A stretch of 64,000 nucleotides of DNA, from contig NZ_AP014627.1 in assembly GCF_001547895.1 (NCBI RefSeq), positions 3,599,501-3,663,500 of the forward strand. Reading direction: 5' to 3'. A program made the translations under genes and the position numbers. The DNA is from Pseudomonas sp. Os17 (GTDB taxonomy: Bacteria; Pseudomonadota; Gammaproteobacteria; Pseudomonadales; Pseudomonadaceae). Under the pieces are notes generated by a model, which was given only the letters and a program-made list of their open reading frames with translations, ran no database searches and was not told where the DNA came from. Positions 43,117 to 52,851 of the stretch are shown here, one piece after another; position 1 is the first letter of the stretch; each line of letters begins with the position of its first letter.

Positions 43117-46100
43117 TCACACCACTTCTCCTACGGCGGGCTTGGCAAACCGGCGGCCCAAGCGGTCGAAGTACAAGTAGATAACGGGCGTCGTGAACAG
43201 GGTGAGGATCTGGCTCACCAGCAGGCCGCCGACCATCACCAGGCCCAGGGGCTGGCGCAACTCGGCGCCGGAACCGGTGGCCAGCATCAGCGGCACGGCG
43301 CCGAACAGCGCCGCCAGGGTGGTCATCAGGATCGGCCGGAAGCGCAGCAGCGCCGCCTGGTAGATCGCCTGTTCCGGGGCCATGCCCTGGTGGCGTTCGG
43401 CGTCGAGGGCGAAGTCGATCATCATGATCGCGTTCTTCTTGACGATGCCGATCAGCAGGATGATGCCGATGATGGCGATCATGCCCAGGTCGTTGCCGCT
43501 GAGGATCAGCGCCAGCAAGGCGCCCACCGCCGCCGAGGGCAAGGTGGACAGGATGGTGATCGGGTGGATGTAGCTCTCGTAGAGCACGCCGAGCACGATG
43601 TACATGGTCACCACCGCCGCCAGGATCAGCAGCAAGGTGCTCGACAGCGACGCCTGGAAGGCCTCGGCGGCGCCCTGGAAGCGGGTCTGCACCCCCACCG
43701 GCATGCCGATCTCCTGCTGCACCTGCTCGATGACGTTCACCGCCTTGCCCAGGGCCACGCCCGGGGCCAGGTTGAAGGACATCATCACCGCCGGGAACTG
43801 GCCGATATGGGCGATGGCCAGCTGCGCCTGACGCTCCTCGACATGGGCCAGGCTCGACAGCCGCACCTGCCCGCCGTCGGTGGTCTTGACGTGGATCTGC
43901 TCCAGCGCCTGAGGCCCGATGCGCTCGCCGGCCTGGGCCTGGAGCACCACCCGGTACTGACTGGCCTGGGTATAGATGGTGGAGATTTGCCGCTGACCGA
44001 AGGCGTCATACAGGGCGTCGGTGATGTTGGACACCGAAACCCCGACCCGGGACGCCGCATCGCGGTCGATCACCAGGTACACCTGCAAGCCCTTGTCCTG
44101 CAGGTCGCTGGTCACGTCGGTGAGTTCCGCACGCTGGGCCAGGGCTTCCACCAGGCGATTGCTCCACAGGCTCAGCAGCTCGGCATCCGGCGACGACAGG
44201 CTGAACTGGTACTGGGTGCGGCTGACCCGGTCTTCGATGGTCAGGTCCTGCACCGGTTGCATGAACAGGCGGATGCCCAGCAGCTTGTCGACCTCGGGCT
44301 GGATCCGCGCGATCACCTGGGCCGCGCTCAGGTCACGCTCGCCGTGGGGCTTGAGGTTGATCAGCAGGCGGCCGCTGTTGAGGGTGGCGTTGTCGCCGTC
44401 GACGCCGATGTAGGACGACAGGCTTTCCACGGCCGGGTCCTGCAGGATGATCCTGGCCAGATCCTGCTGGCGCTGGCTCATGGCGGCGAAGGACACCGAC
44501 TGCGGCGCCTCGGAAATGCCCTGGATGACCCCGGTGTCCTGCACCGGGAAGAAGCCCTTGGGCACCACCAGATACAGCAGCACGGTCAGGCCCAGGGTGC
44601 CGACGGCCACCATCAGGGTCAGGAACTGGTGCTTGAGCACCCACTGCAACTTGCGCCCGTAGCTTTCGATCAACCAGTCGATCCAGGCGCCGCTGGCGCG
44701 GTAGAAGCGCCCCTGCTCTTCAGGCTTGGGCTCACGCTTGAGCAACCGCGCGCACATCATCGGGGTCAGGGTCAGGGACACCACCAGGGAAATCAGGATC
44801 GCCACCGCCAGGGTGATGGCGAACTCGCGAAACAGCCGCCCGACCACGTCGGCCATGAACAGCAGCGGGATCAGCACCGCGATCAGCGACAGGGTCAGGG
44901 AGATCAGGGTGAAGCCGATCTGCTTGGCGCCCTTGAGCGCCGCCTGCAGCGGACTGTCGCCCTCCTCGATGAAGCGCGAGATGTTCTCCAGCATGACGAT
45001 GGCGTCGTCCACCACGAACCCGGTGGCGATGGTCAGGGCCATCAGGGTCAGGTTGTTCACTGAAAAACCGGCCAGGTACATCACCCCGAAGGTGCCGATC
45101 AGCGACAGCGGCACGGCAATCGAGGGAATGATGGTGGCGCTGGCCCGGCGCAGAAAGAGGAAGGTCACCATCACCACCAGGGCGATGGCGATCAGCAGTT
45201 CGTGCTGCACATCCTTGACCGAGGCGCGGATGGTCTGGGTGCGGTCGGTGAGCACCGTGACGTCCAGGCCCGCCGGCAGGTTGTCGGTGATGCTCGGCAG
45301 CAGCGCCTTGATCCGGTCCACCACCTCGATCACGTTGGCCCCGGGCTGGCGCTGGATATTGAGCAGCACCGCCTGGTTCTCGTTGGCCCAGGCCGCCAGG
45401 CGCTCGTTCTCGGCGCCGTCGACGATCTCGGCGACATCCTTCAAGCGCAGTGGCGCGCCATTCTTGTAGGCCAGGATCAGCTCGGCGTAGTCCTTGGGCG
45501 AAGTCAGCTGGTCGTTGGCATCGAGCATCGAGACCCGGGTCGGGCCATCGAAGTTGCCCTTGGGCTGGTTGACGTTGGATGCACCGATCAGGGTGCGCAC
45601 GTCCGCCAGGTTCAGACCGTTGGCCGCCAGGGCCTCGGGGTTGACCTTGATCCGCACCGCCTGGCGCTGGCCGCCGGCAATGCTGACCATGCCGACGCCG
45701 CTGATCTGGGCGATCTTCTGCGCCATGCGCGTGTCCACCAGGTCATTGAGCTTGGGCAGCAGCATGGTCTTGGAGGTGATGGCCAGGGTCAGCACCGGGG
45801 TGTCCGCCGGGTTGACCTTGTTGTACACCGGCGGCGCCGGCAGGTCCTTGGGCAGCAGGTTGGTGGCGGCGTTGATCGCCGCCTGCACCTGCTGCTCGGC
45901 CACGTCCATATTGATGTCGAGGCTGAAGCGCAGGGTCAGCACCGAGGCGCCGCCGGAGCTGGTGGAGGCCATCTGGGTCAGGCCGGGCATCTGCCCGAAC
46001 TGACGCTCCAGGGGCGCGGTGACCGCGCTGGTCATCACGTCCGGGCTGGCCCCGGGGTACAGGGTCATGACCCGGATGGTCGGGTAGTCCACCTGGGGCA

Positions 46101-46209
46101 AGGCCGACACCGGCAACAGGCGATAGGCGATCAGGCCGGCCAGGACAATGGCCAGCATGCTCAGGGTGGTGGCTACCGGACGGAGGATGAACAGTCGCGA
46201 GAAATTCAT
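43117..46209 (-). CDS. muxB: RND efflux pump inner-membrane subunit (MuxB/MdtB-like)
   Basis: A 1030-residue RND transporter, homologous to but distinct from the downstream muxC product. It begins [14 protein letters not shown], has the proton-relay motif [13 protein letters not shown] in helix 4 and [10 protein letters not shown] in the second half. In the MdtBC system two B subunits and one C subunit form the pump and drugs are bound mainly by C; a similar division is expected here but not shown. It overlaps muxA by 4 nt. Substrates in P. aeruginosa include aztreonam, novobiocin and macrolides. Confidence 0.93.
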   Translation of the reverse strand: MNFSRLFILRPVATTLSMLAIVLAGLIAYRLLPVSALPQVDYPTIRVMTLYPGASPDVMTSAVTAPLERQFGQMPGLTQMASTSSGGASVLTLRFSLDINMDVAEQQVQAAINAATNLLPKDLPAPPVYNKVNPADTPVLTLAITSKTMLLPKLNDLVDTRMAQKIAQISGVGMVSIAGGQRQAVRIKVNPEALAANGLNLADVRTLIGASNVNQPKGNFDGPTRVSMLDANDQLTSPKDYAELILAYKNGAPLRLKDVAEIVDGAENERLAAWANENQAVLLNIQRQPGANVIEVVDRIKALLPSITDNLPAGLDVTVLTDRTQTIRASVKDVQHELLIAIALVVMVTFLFLRRASATIIPSIAVPLSLIGTFGVMYLAGFSVNNLTLMALTIATGFVVDDAIVMLENISRFIEEGDSPLQAALKGAKQIGFTLISLTLSLIAVLIPLLFMADVVGRLFREFAITLAVAILISLVVSLTLTPMMCARLLKREPKPEEQGRFYRASGAWIDWLIESYGRKLQWVLKHQFLTLMVAVGTLGLTVLLYLVVPKGFFPVQDTGVIQGISEAPQSVSFAAMSQRQQDLARIILQDPAVESLSSYIGVDGDNATLNSGRLLINLKPHGERDLSAAQVIARIQPEVDKLLGIRLFMQPVQDLTIEDRVSRTQYQFSLSSPDAELLSLWSNRLVEALAQRAELTDVTSDLQDKGLQVYLVIDRDAASRVGVSVSNITDALYDAFGQRQISTIYTQASQYRVVLQAQAGERIGPQALEQIHVKTTDGGQVRLSSLAHVEERQAQLAIAHIGQFPAVMMSFNLAPGVALGKAVNVIEQVQQEIGMPVGVQTRFQGAAEAFQASLSSTLLLILAAVVTMYIVLGVLYESYIHPITILSTLPSAAVGALLALILSGNDLGMIAIIGIILLIGIVKKNAIMMIDFALDAERHQGMAPEQAIYQAALLRFRPILMTTLAALFGAVPLMLATGSGAELRQPLGLVMVGGLLVSQILTLFTTPVIYLYFDRLGRRFAKPAVGEVV

Positions 46210-47528
46210 GCGCCGACCTTTTGCGCCTTGCCATCAGCCGACTTGCCATCCGCGGCCGGCGCACCGGCGGGCTTGCCCTGCAGGTGTTCGGTGGGGGTGG
46301 TGGGCACGGCCGAGCTGTCGTTGACCACTTCCACCTCGCTGCCGTCCTTGAGGCGGTCGGTGCCTTCCATCACCACGCGATCGCCGGCCTTGAGGCCGTC
46401 CTTGATCACCGTCGACTCGCCGTTGCTGTCGCCTACCTGCAACTGACGGATCTTCACCTTGTTGTCGCCATCCAGGGCGTAGACGAAGGTCCCGTTGGTG
46501 CCGAACTGGATCGCCGCCGAAGGCGCCAGCACCACGTTCTTCAGGGTGTCGGCCAGCAGCCGCACATTGACGAACTGGTTGGGGAACAGGCCCTGGTCGC
46601 GGTTATCGAAGCGAGCCTTGAACTTCAGGGTGCCGGTGGTGGTGTCGATCTGGTTGTCCAGGCTTTGCAGCACGCCGCTGGCCTGCAGCTTCACATCGCC
46701 CCGGTCCCAGGCTTCCACCGGCAGCTTGGCGCCGCTGTGGTAGCGCTTGAGCACGGTGTCCAGGCTGTTCTCCGGCAGGGTGAAGGCCACGCTGATCGGC
46801 TGGGTCTGGGTGATGATCACCAGCGCCGTGGTGTCGTTGGCCGACACCAGGTTGCCCACGTCCAGCTGGCGCAGGCCCACGCGTCCGGCGATCGGTGCGC
46901 GGATATTGGTGAATTCGAGGTTGAGCTTGGCGTCGTTGACCGCCGCCTGATTGGTCTTGACCGTGCCCTGGTACTGGCCCACCAGCGCCGCGGCGGTGTC
47001 CAGGGTCTGCTTGGCGATGCTGTCCTGGGCATACAGGCCGCGGTAGCGCTCAAGGTCGACCTGGGCGTTCTTCAGCTGGGCCTGGTTCTGCAGCAAGGTG
47101 CCTTCGGCCTGGAGCAAGGCGTTCTGGTAGGGACGCGGATCGATCTGCGCCAGCAGGTCGCCGGCCTTGACCATCTGCCCTTCCTCGAAGTTGACCTTGA
47201 CCAGTTCCCCCGCCACCCGGCTGCGCACATTGATGGTGTTCAACGCGGTCACCGTGCCCAGGGCCTTGAAGTACACCGCGAAATCACCCTGGGTCACCGG
47301 CGCCACGCGCACCGGGATCGGCCCGCTGGCACCGCCGAAACCGGGGCGCAGGCTGCCGCTGCGTCCGGTATGCCCGGCCGCGGCCTTCGCCTGTGCACCC
47401 TCTTTGGGGGCGCTGCCGGCGGGCCAGAATTTCCAGCACAGGCCGGCCACCAGCAGCAGGACAAACAGGCCGAACAGCCAGCGACGAGAGTTGCGGGGAG
47501 CAGAGGATTGCATGGAGTGATCAACCAT
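46206..47528 (-). CDS. muxA: RND efflux membrane-fusion protein (MuxA/MdtA-like)
   Basis: A 440-residue periplasmic adaptor. An N-terminal membrane anchor ([14 protein letters not shown]) is followed by the lipoyl/hairpin/beta-barrel order of HlyD-type adaptors: [26 protein letters not shown], a coiled-coil hairpin with Q/A-rich helices, and [13 protein letters not shown]. The last about 50 residues are Pro/Ala-rich and disordered. It joins the pump to OpmB. It is the first gene of the operon. The ATG at 47528 follows AAAGAAGA; the ATG at 47513 is an alternative. Confidence 0.92.
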   Translation of the reverse strand: MVDHSMQSSAPRNSRRWLFGLFVLLLVAGLCWKFWPAGSAPKEGAQAKAAAGHTGRSGSLRPGFGGASGPIPVRVAPVTQGDFAVYFKALGTVTALNTINVRSRVAGELVKVNFEEGQMVKAGDLLAQIDPRPYQNALLQAEGTLLQNQAQLKNAQVDLERYRGLYAQDSIAKQTLDTAAALVGQYQGTVKTNQAAVNDAKLNLEFTNIRAPIAGRVGLRQLDVGNLVSANDTTALVIITQTQPISVAFTLPENSLDTVLKRYHSGAKLPVEAWDRGDVKLQASGVLQSLDNQIDTTTGTLKFKARFDNRDQGLFPNQFVNVRLLADTLKNVVLAPSAAIQFGTNGTFVYALDGDNKVKIRQLQVGDSNGESTVIKDGLKAGDRVVMEGTDRLKDGSEVEVVNDSSAVPTTPTEHLQGKPAGAPAADGKSADGKAQKVGA

Positions 47529-47655
47529 TGGGCGCGTGGGAGTCTTCTTTGAGGAAGGCTGAACGATAAGCACTAGAGCGGGTTTAGCAAAGCGCCTTTA
47601 CCGGCAATTTACCTTTGACTGACGTTTTAAGGTGCGGCGCTAAGCCACTGAAGCA

Positions 47656-47688
47656 CAAATAAAAACGGCCTGGACAGAGCCAGGCCGT
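47656..47688 (-). terminator. Rho-independent terminator of tpx
   Basis: On the minus strand a perfect 9-bp stem (ACGGCCTGG / CCAGGCCGT, 47665-47673 with 47680-47688, 6-nt loop) is followed by TTTTTATTTG. It lies 18 nt after the tpx stop codon and ahead of the muxA promoter region. Confidence 0.88.
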
Positions 47689-47706
47689 GAATAATTGTAA
47701 AAGCGC

Positions 47707-48207
47707 TTACTTGAGCACAGCCAGGGCCGCGTCGTAGTTCGGCTCTTCGGCGATTTCCTTGACCAGCTCGCTGTGCAGCACGGTGTCGTTTTCATCCAGC
47801 ACCACCACGGCGCGGGCGGTCAGGCCAGCCAGCGGGCCGTCGGCGATGGCCACGCCGTAGTTCTCGATGAACTCGCGGCCGCGCAGGGTCGACAGGTTCT
47901 GCACGTTTTCCAGGCCTTCGGCACCGCAGAAGCGCGCCTGGGCGAATGGCAGGTCGGCGGAGATGCACAGCACCACGGTGTTGGCCAGATCGTTGGCCTG
48001 GGCGTTGAACTTGCGCACCGACGTGGCGCAGGTCGGGGTGTCGACGCTTGGGAAGATGTTCAGCACCTTGCGCTTGCCGGCAAGGCTGCTCAGGGAAACG
48101 TCGGCCAGGCCGGCGCCCACCAGGGTGAAGGCAGGCGCTTTGGAACCGACTTGCGGCAGTTGGCCATTAACCTGCACCGGATTGCCTTTGAGAGTGACTT
48201 GAGCCAT
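47707..48207 (-). CDS. tpx: Thiol peroxidase Tpx
   Basis: A 166-residue atypical 2-Cys peroxiredoxin that reduces hydrogen peroxide and organic hydroperoxides with thioredoxin. It opens with [12 protein letters not shown]. The peroxidatic Cys is in [12 protein letters not shown] (about residue 60) and the resolving Cys in [11 protein letters not shown] (about residue 94), at the usual Tpx spacing. It is cytosolic or periplasmic depending on species; no signal peptide is seen here. AAGGACTCC precedes the ATG at 48207. A good terminator follows the gene. Confidence 0.96.
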   Translation of the reverse strand: MAQVTLKGNPVQVNGQLPQVGSKAPAFTLVGAGLADVSLSSLAGKRKVLNIFPSVDTPTCATSVRKFNAQANDLANTVVLCISADLPFAQARFCGAEGLENVQNLSTLRGREFIENYGVAIADGPLAGLTARAVVVLDENDTVLHSELVKEIAEEPNYDAALAVLK

Positions 48208-48334
48208 GAACGGAGTCCTTATTGAACAGTGATGATGGAACAGCAATGAGCATTCTTGAGAGGCCGAAGTTAAGCATGAAACGGCGCGAGCACCTATTGC
48301 CAGGCGGATAAATCGTCCAACAACCTGGCAGATT

Positions 48335-48630
48335 GCAGGGACTGGCTTGCCAGCCAAGGCGGTTTCGAAGCTGGCATCCGGCTCAGGGTCGTCTTCGCCG
48401 GCAAGCCGGCTCCTACAACAACCCGCGCACCACCTGCTGGCGTAGGAGCTGGCTTGCCAGCGAAGGCGTCCGCCATAGCACCGCAAGACTCAAGGTCCCC
48501 TTCGCCGGCAAGCCGGCTCCTACAACAACCCGCGCACCACCTGCTTGCGTAGGAGCTGGCTTGCCAGCGAAGGCGTCCGCCAGAGCACCGCAAGACTCAA
48601 GGCCCCCTTCGCCGGCAAGCCGGCTCCTAC
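48335..48630. repeat. Three palindromic repeat pairs between tpx and the DJ-1/PfpI gene
   Basis: Three units of about 107 bp start at 48335, 48442 and 48549. Each has GTAGGAGCTGGCTTGCCAGC (first unit degenerate) and the opposed TTCGCCGGCAAGCCGGCTCC ending in TAC, linked by an AACAACCCGCGCACCACCTG spacer. The spacer differs from that of the 34606 array. The last arm runs into the next gene and supplies its TAG stop (48627-48629). It fills most of the 419-nt gap; nothing else is seen there. Confidence 0.9.
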
Positions 48631-49304
48631 AGGTGCGCCAGCAGCAGGTCCGCCACGGGGCCACCGGAGGCCGGGTTCTGTCCGCTGATCACCCGCTGGT
48701 CTTGCACGGCAAACGGCGCCCAGGGCTCGGCGGCCTTCTGGTACAGGGCGCCGCGCTTGAGCAGTTCGGTTTCGGTCAGGTACGGCACATAGGCGTCCAG
48801 CTCGGCGAGCTTCTCCTCTTCATTGGAGAACCCGGTGACCTGCTTGCCGGCGATCAACAGCGAACCATCGCTGAGCCTGATGTTCAGCAAGCCCACCGCG
48901 CCATGACAGACCGAACTGACGTAACCGCCCTGCTCATAGATATCGCGACTCAGGGCCTGCAACTCGGGGTTGTCGGGGAAATCCCAGAGCACGCCATGAC
49001 CACCGGCGTAATAGATGGCCACATAGTCCCGGGCCTGGACCTGCGACGGTTGCAAGGTCGCGCCCAGGCGGCTCATGAAGGCGCTGTCCTGGTACCACTG
49101 CCAGTCGGTGTCGTCGGCCATGGCCAGGCTGTGGGGATCGATCGGCACGTAGCCGCCCTTGGGACTGACGTAATCCACCTCGAACCCGGCTGCTTGCACC
49201 TTCTTCACAAAATGCACCGCCTCCCCCAGCCACAGACCGGTGGCACGGTTCAGGTTGGGGTATTTGGCCACGCTGGTCAGGACCACCAGTATCTTCTTGC
49301 TCAT
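48627..49304 (-). CDS. DJ-1/PfpI-family class I glutamine amidotransferase-like protein
   Basis: A 225-residue protein of the DJ-1/PfpI superfamily, closest in pattern to Hsp31-like members (deglycase, glyoxalase or chaperone activities are reported). The nucleophile elbow is V-S-S-V-C-H-G-A-V-G-L-L near residue 132 with Cys and His, and the Glu-bearing strand is L-W-L-G-E-A-V-H-F. Y-Y-A-G-G-H-G-V-L-W-D-F is also typical. MSKKILVVL at 49304 is preferred because AAGGAG is then 7 nt away; the ATG at 49310 is too close. Its TAG stop is provided by the neighbouring palindromic repeat. Confidence 0.88.
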   Translation of the reverse strand: MSKKILVVLTSVAKYPNLNRATGLWLGEAVHFVKKVQAAGFEVDYVSPKGGYVPIDPHSLAMADDTDWQWYQDSAFMSRLGATLQPSQVQARDYVAIYYAGGHGVLWDFPDNPELQALSRDIYEQGGYVSSVCHGAVGLLNIRLSDGSLLIAGKQVTGFSNEEEKLAELDAYVPYLTETELLKRGALYQKAAEPWAPFAVQDQRVISGQNPASGGPVADLLLAHL

Positions 49305-49314
49305 GGGCATGCTC

Positions 49315-49337
49315 CTTGAACTTGAACTTGAACTTGG
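49315..49337. repeat. CTTGAA hexamer repeat (3.8 copies)
   Basis: Three perfect CTTGAA units plus CTTGG lie just upstream of the DJ-1/PfpI gene. On the gene's own strand they read TTCAAG repeats that merge into the AAGGAG ribosome-binding site, so they are in the 5' leader. Confidence 0.75.
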
Positions 49338-49371
49338 AATAGGAATGGGCAAACACGGCATCGCGGCGCCG

Positions 49372-49815
49372 TCACCCCAGCAAGCGCAACATGTTGCGGT
49401 GCCGGGCATCGAAAATCCGCGCCATGTAGGCGTTGACCACCAAGCGTTCCAAAGGTGCGCCACCGATGGCCCGATAAGTCACGCGGTCGGTGTACAGGGT
49501 GCCCCCTTCGGCGGCCTCGACCCGATGTTCGTGACGAAAGGCACGCAGCGGCCCCTTGAGCATCTCGTCGACAAAATGCCGATCGCTGACCTCACGTATA
49601 ACCACCGTCCATTTCGCCGGTATGACACCGAACATCCAGTGCAGGAAGCTGAACTGGCGTCCGACACTGATGCGCAGGTCATTGATGTCGATGCCCCCCA
49701 AGGGGGTCACGCGCTCGGGAAAGATCTTGGGAAAGTTGGCCCCTTCGAGGCAGAAATCCAAGACCTGGGCCGGGCTGCGGCCCGGCAGAAAAGTCGTGCG
49801 CTCCACTACAGGCAT
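49372..49815 (-). CDS. SRPBCC-family protein, possibly cyclase-like
   Basis: A 147-residue soluble protein with the helix-grip pattern of SRPBCC ligand-binding proteins: P-G-R-S-P-A-Q-V-L-D-F-C-L-E-G-A-N-F-P-K-I-F-P-E near the start, a set of strands with F-V-D-E-M-L-K-G-P-L-R-A-F-R-H-E-H, and a C-terminal helix (L-V-V-N-A-Y-M-A-R-I-F-D-A-R). The M-L-K-G-P-F/L motif recurs in the coenzyme-Q-binding/cell-division-inhibitor-like subgroup. Ligand is unknown. GAGCTATC precedes the ATG at 49815. It lies 67 nt upstream of the DJ-1 gene, on the same strand, and could be co-transcribed with it. Confidence 0.75.
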   Translation of the reverse strand: MPVVERTTFLPGRSPAQVLDFCLEGANFPKIFPERVTPLGGIDINDLRISVGRQFSFLHWMFGVIPAKWTVVIREVSDRHFVDEMLKGPLRAFRHEHRVEAAEGGTLYTDRVTYRAIGGAPLERLVVNAYMARIFDARHRNMLRLLG

Positions 49816-50187
49816 AGTTGATAGCTCCTTGCTCAGCCAACAAAATAATTACAATCAACATCACATAAACATGATAACCAATTGTTTTTATTCGCTTTTT
49901 TATAATCTAGAAACAACATTAACTAAACCACTCATAAAGCATGGAAATAATCACAAATCGCTTTAACAGCCCTTTCCCACTGACGGCCATCCGCTCGGAC
50001 CTGCCCCGCGCCCGCCCGGCGCAACTGAGCGCGGCACAGCAGAACCCGCGCGCCCCTGCCACCTCGGCTGAATCGCCAGACGCCTGCCGCTGTTGATTAG
50101 ACGGATTCGAGTCGAGGGACTTTTACCCGGGAAACCGGTAGGGTGCGCCATTTCCTCCAGTCATGTCTGGATGTTGCCAAGGGTTGC
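49816..50187. promoter_or_regulatory. AT-rich divergent intergenic region
   Basis: About 130 nt (49835-49965) are strikingly AT-rich against the GC-rich surroundings, with runs such as TTGTTTTTATTCGCTTTTTT and TATAATCTAG. Genes point away on both sides, so it probably holds both promoters. TATAAT at 49901-49906 is a possible -10 box for the plus-strand J-domain gene, but I could not place a convincing -35. Confidence 0.35.
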
Positions 50188-51831
50188 ATGGAGTTCTATC
50201 GCCCAATGAGTTGCTGGACCCTACTCGGCCTGCCGGTCACCGCGGATACCCGCACCATCAAGCGCCACTACGCCAAGCTGCTGAAACAGACCCGCCCGGA
50301 TGAAGATCCGCAAGGTTTCCAGCGCTTGCGCGAGGCCTATGAACAAGCCCTGGCCCACAAGGACTGGGAGCAGAACCAGCCCCTGGAAAGCGACACCGAC
50401 CACAGCCCGGCCGCCAGCGAGCCGGTGCTGTCGGCGCTGTCGCCGGTGCAGCGGGTGGCCGTCCTGCTCAAGGAACTGCACGTCGAGCAGCTCGATCAGC
50501 GCTATCGGCAGGCCCAGGAACAGGACTGCGCCCATGAGTTCGAACTGGCCCTGCTGCGCCATTGCGTCGAACACCCGGCCCAGGCCGAGGCGGTCCTGCA
50601 CTGGGGCTTCGAGCATCTGCGCTGGATGAGCGCCTGGCAGCGCCTGGACCTGCCGGAATACCTGGTGCTGGAGCTGCAGCAACAGCTGTATCAACAGGTT
50701 CAGGCGCCGCTGGCCGCGGCACTGCAGGCCAGGGATGAAACGGCGTTCCTGCAGGCCTACGCCCAGCGCTCGGCGCACCCCTGGCTGCTGCACCTGCAAC
50801 ATCGCCAATGGTTCAACCACTGGCTGGCGCAATTGCTGGCGGACAGTCCCTATTGGTCGGTGGCGATCTTCCAGGCGCTGTGCGCCGGCCAGGGTTGGCG
50901 ATCCGCCGCCGACAACAACTGCCCGGAGGTGTTCTGGCCGCGCCTGCTCAAACGCCATCAGGCCCCGCTGTTCCTGGCCTGCCAGCAACAACTGGCCAGC
51001 GAACCGCCCATGACCCCGCAACACCGCGCCGCACGCCTGTTGCTGGCGCCCCTGGGCTTCAGCCAGCGCCGTTCCTGGGCCCGGCACCTGGGCAGCCAGG
51101 ACTGGCAGGCCTGCCACAAGCTGGCGGCAAGTCTGGCCGCCGACTACCCGGACATCGCCGCCGGCATGCCGGCCGGCAATCCCTACTTCTGGCGTGACTG
51201 GGAGCACGCCATCGACAGCTGGCCGATGCTGCTGGGCGTGGTCCTGGCTTGCCTGGCCGGCGCCGTGGCCCAGTACAGCGGACAAGACGCCAGCCCCTGG
51301 GAGATCGTCGGGGTGACGCTGGTCTGGTCCTTGTGCTTCTGCGCCGCGGGCGAAGGGCTGCAGCGGCTCTGGCAGCCCCTGAGCCAGCGCCTGCTGCAGT
51401 GGGACGAACGCCTCAGCCGGTGCCTGCCGTGGCGCCATGCGCCCTATCACTCCATGCAACTGATCCGCGACCTGTTGCCCGTCGCGCTGCTCGGCGGCCT
51501 GCTGGGCGCGGTGATCCACCCGCTGGCCACCCCGGCCTATCTCGGGGTCCAGTTGCTGGTCGCCCTGGCCCGCCAACGCCGGATCGACCCGCTGAGCGCC
51601 TGGCAACGCATCAACCCCTGGCCACGCCGCCTGCTGCTGGGCACGGCGCTGATCCTGCTGGTGGCCGCCATCGCCACCCTCAAATGGTTCGACGAGCGCC
51701 ACACCGCCGGGCGCTATCAGGGCCTGCAGCCATGGACCGAACGCCTGTGCGCGCGCATGCCGGCCCAGGTCGCCGAGTGCGCGGCGCCCGCCACCGAAGC
51801 CCAGTGGTATCCCAAGGAGGCCCGGCCATGA
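50188..51831 (+). CDS. Membrane-anchored J-domain-like protein
   Basis: A 547-residue protein with a J-domain-like N-terminus (C-W-T-L-L-G-L-P-V-T-A-D-T, then I-K-R-H-Y-A-K-L-L-K, F-Q-R-L-R-E-A-Y-E-Q-A-L). The HPD signature that contacts DnaK reads R-P-D (Q-T-R-P-D-E-D-P), as in a pseudomonad subgroup of such proteins. Residues about 100-330 are helical. Four hydrophobic segments follow at about residues 343-362, 371-390, 428-450 and 482-502. Function is unknown; a role at the inner membrane with or without DnaK is inference. The ATG at 50188 follows CCAAGGG; the ATG at 50206 is possible. It overlaps the DUF3829 gene by 4 nt. Confidence 0.75.
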   Translation: MEFYRPMSCWTLLGLPVTADTRTIKRHYAKLLKQTRPDEDPQGFQRLREAYEQALAHKDWEQNQPLESDTDHSPAASEPVLSALSPVQRVAVLLKELHVEQLDQRYRQAQEQDCAHEFELALLRHCVEHPAQAEAVLHWGFEHLRWMSAWQRLDLPEYLVLELQQQLYQQVQAPLAAALQARDETAFLQAYAQRSAHPWLLHLQHRQWFNHWLAQLLADSPYWSVAIFQALCAGQGWRSAADNNCPEVFWPRLLKRHQAPLFLACQQQLASEPPMTPQHRAARLLLAPLGFSQRRSWARHLGSQDWQACHKLAASLAADYPDIAAGMPAGNPYFWRDWEHAIDSWPMLLGVVLACLAGAVAQYSGQDASPWEIVGVTLVWSLCFCAAGEGLQRLWQPLSQRLLQWDERLSRCLPWRHAPYHSMQLIRDLLPVALLGGLLGAVIHPLATPAYLGVQLLVALARQRRIDPLSAWQRINPWPRRLLLGTALILLVAAIATLKWFDERHTAGRYQGLQPWTERLCARMPAQVAECAAPATEAQWYPKEARP

Positions 51832-52808
51832 GCCAACGCCCGTTGCTGATCTTCGGTTGTGCGCTGATCTTCGGCTTGTTTGCCCTCCTGGGAGCCGGCT
51901 CGCCAATCGCCCGCTTCGAACTCTGGCTGGCGGGCCTGGACAGCCGCGCCAGCGCCGAGGCCGCAGCCCGGGCGCCACTGATCGACTGCGTCAACCAGTA
52001 CGACATGCCGTGGCGCCTGGGCTACTACACCTACGGCGCTCAATCGGCCTGGCGCATGGCGTTCGACGACCTGCTGAACAATGCCCGGGACTTTGCCGAC
52101 AGCGCGAAAACCAACATGGACACCCTGCCCGCGCGCGAATGCGAGCCGCGCATGCTCTATCGCCTGCGCCTCCTGCAGCCCGATGCGCCGCTGATCGACC
52201 TGGCCGAGCGCTACATCGATGCGCTGCACCAGGCCAACCTGGCCCGTCGCGCCCATTCCAGCGCGATGCCCGGCGCCTACATGCCGGCCGAGGAAGATCC
52301 GGCCACCGTGGCCCGACTCCAGCCCGGGTTCGACCGCTACCTGCAAGCCTCCGCCGAACTGCGCGCCGCCCTGGCCAGCGCAGACATCGGCGCCCGACGC
52401 GAACAACAGCGGCTGCTTGAACAGCGCCTGGGGCGGGACATCCATTGGTACCTCCTGGACTACATGATCCAGGCGCGGCTCACGGTGGAGCAGCTCAGTC
52501 AGGGCGTGCGCGAGAAAACCCTGACCCCGGTGCAGTTGGCCAAGGCCAGCCAGGATCTGCAGCAGGCCTGGGATGCCGGGCAACCCCTGCGCAACCGACC
52601 GCAGAACGGCCGCAGCCAGCCAGCCTATTACCTGTGGAGCCAGATCACCCGGCCGGCCCTGCACTACCAGCAGGCCTTGCGCACTTTGCACGAAGACTGG
52701 CAGGAGCGGGTCGCGCCCGAGCGCCTGAGCGAGGACTATCACGCCGTGGTGCGGGCCTACGACTCGCTGCTCAGCTACTACAACAAGCAGGCCCAGGTGG
52801 ATTACTGA
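51828..52808 (+). CDS. DUF3829-type hypothetical protein with N-terminal membrane anchor
   Basis: A 326-residue protein with one N-terminal hydrophobic segment (L-L-I-F-G-C-A-L-I-F-G-L-F-A-L-L) that may be an uncleaved anchor or signal. The rest is helical and resembles DUF3829 (conserved C-V-N-Q-Y-D near residue 50 and L-S-Y-Y-N-K near the end). Function is unknown. It overlaps the J-domain gene by ATGA, with a perfect AAGGAGG ribosome-binding site, so the two are made together and probably act at the membrane. A long upstream frame through the J-domain gene is a shadow. Confidence 0.75.
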   Translation: MSQRPLLIFGCALIFGLFALLGAGSPIARFELWLAGLDSRASAEAAARAPLIDCVNQYDMPWRLGYYTYGAQSAWRMAFDDLLNNARDFADSAKTNMDTLPARECEPRMLYRLRLLQPDAPLIDLAERYIDALHQANLARRAHSSAMPGAYMPAEEDPATVARLQPGFDRYLQASAELRAALASADIGARREQQRLLEQRLGRDIHWYLLDYMIQARLTVEQLSQGVREKTLTPVQLAKASQDLQQAWDAGQPLRNRPQNGRSQPAYYLWSQITRPALHYQQALRTLHEDWQERVAPERLSEDYHAVVRAYDSLLSYYNKQAQVDY

Positions 52809-52813
52809 AAAGG

Positions 52814-52838
52814 GGCGGCGGTTCGCTGGACCGCCGCC
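52814..52838. terminator. Symmetrical hairpin between convergent genes
   Basis: GGCGGCGGT (52814-52822) and ACCGCCGCC (52830-52838) form a perfect 9-bp stem with a 7-nt loop in the 43-nt gap between the converging DUF3829 and DUF3313 genes. There is no long T-run, but the AAAA at 52808-52811 gives four U's after the stem on the minus strand. It could serve both genes. Confidence 0.6.
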
Positions 52839-52851
52839 GGATGGACGGCGA

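Noticed and set aside
51249..51827. An N-terminally extended DUF3829 protein
   Set aside because: The extension overlaps the J-domain gene in another frame, and the ATG at 51828 has a perfect ribosome-binding site.
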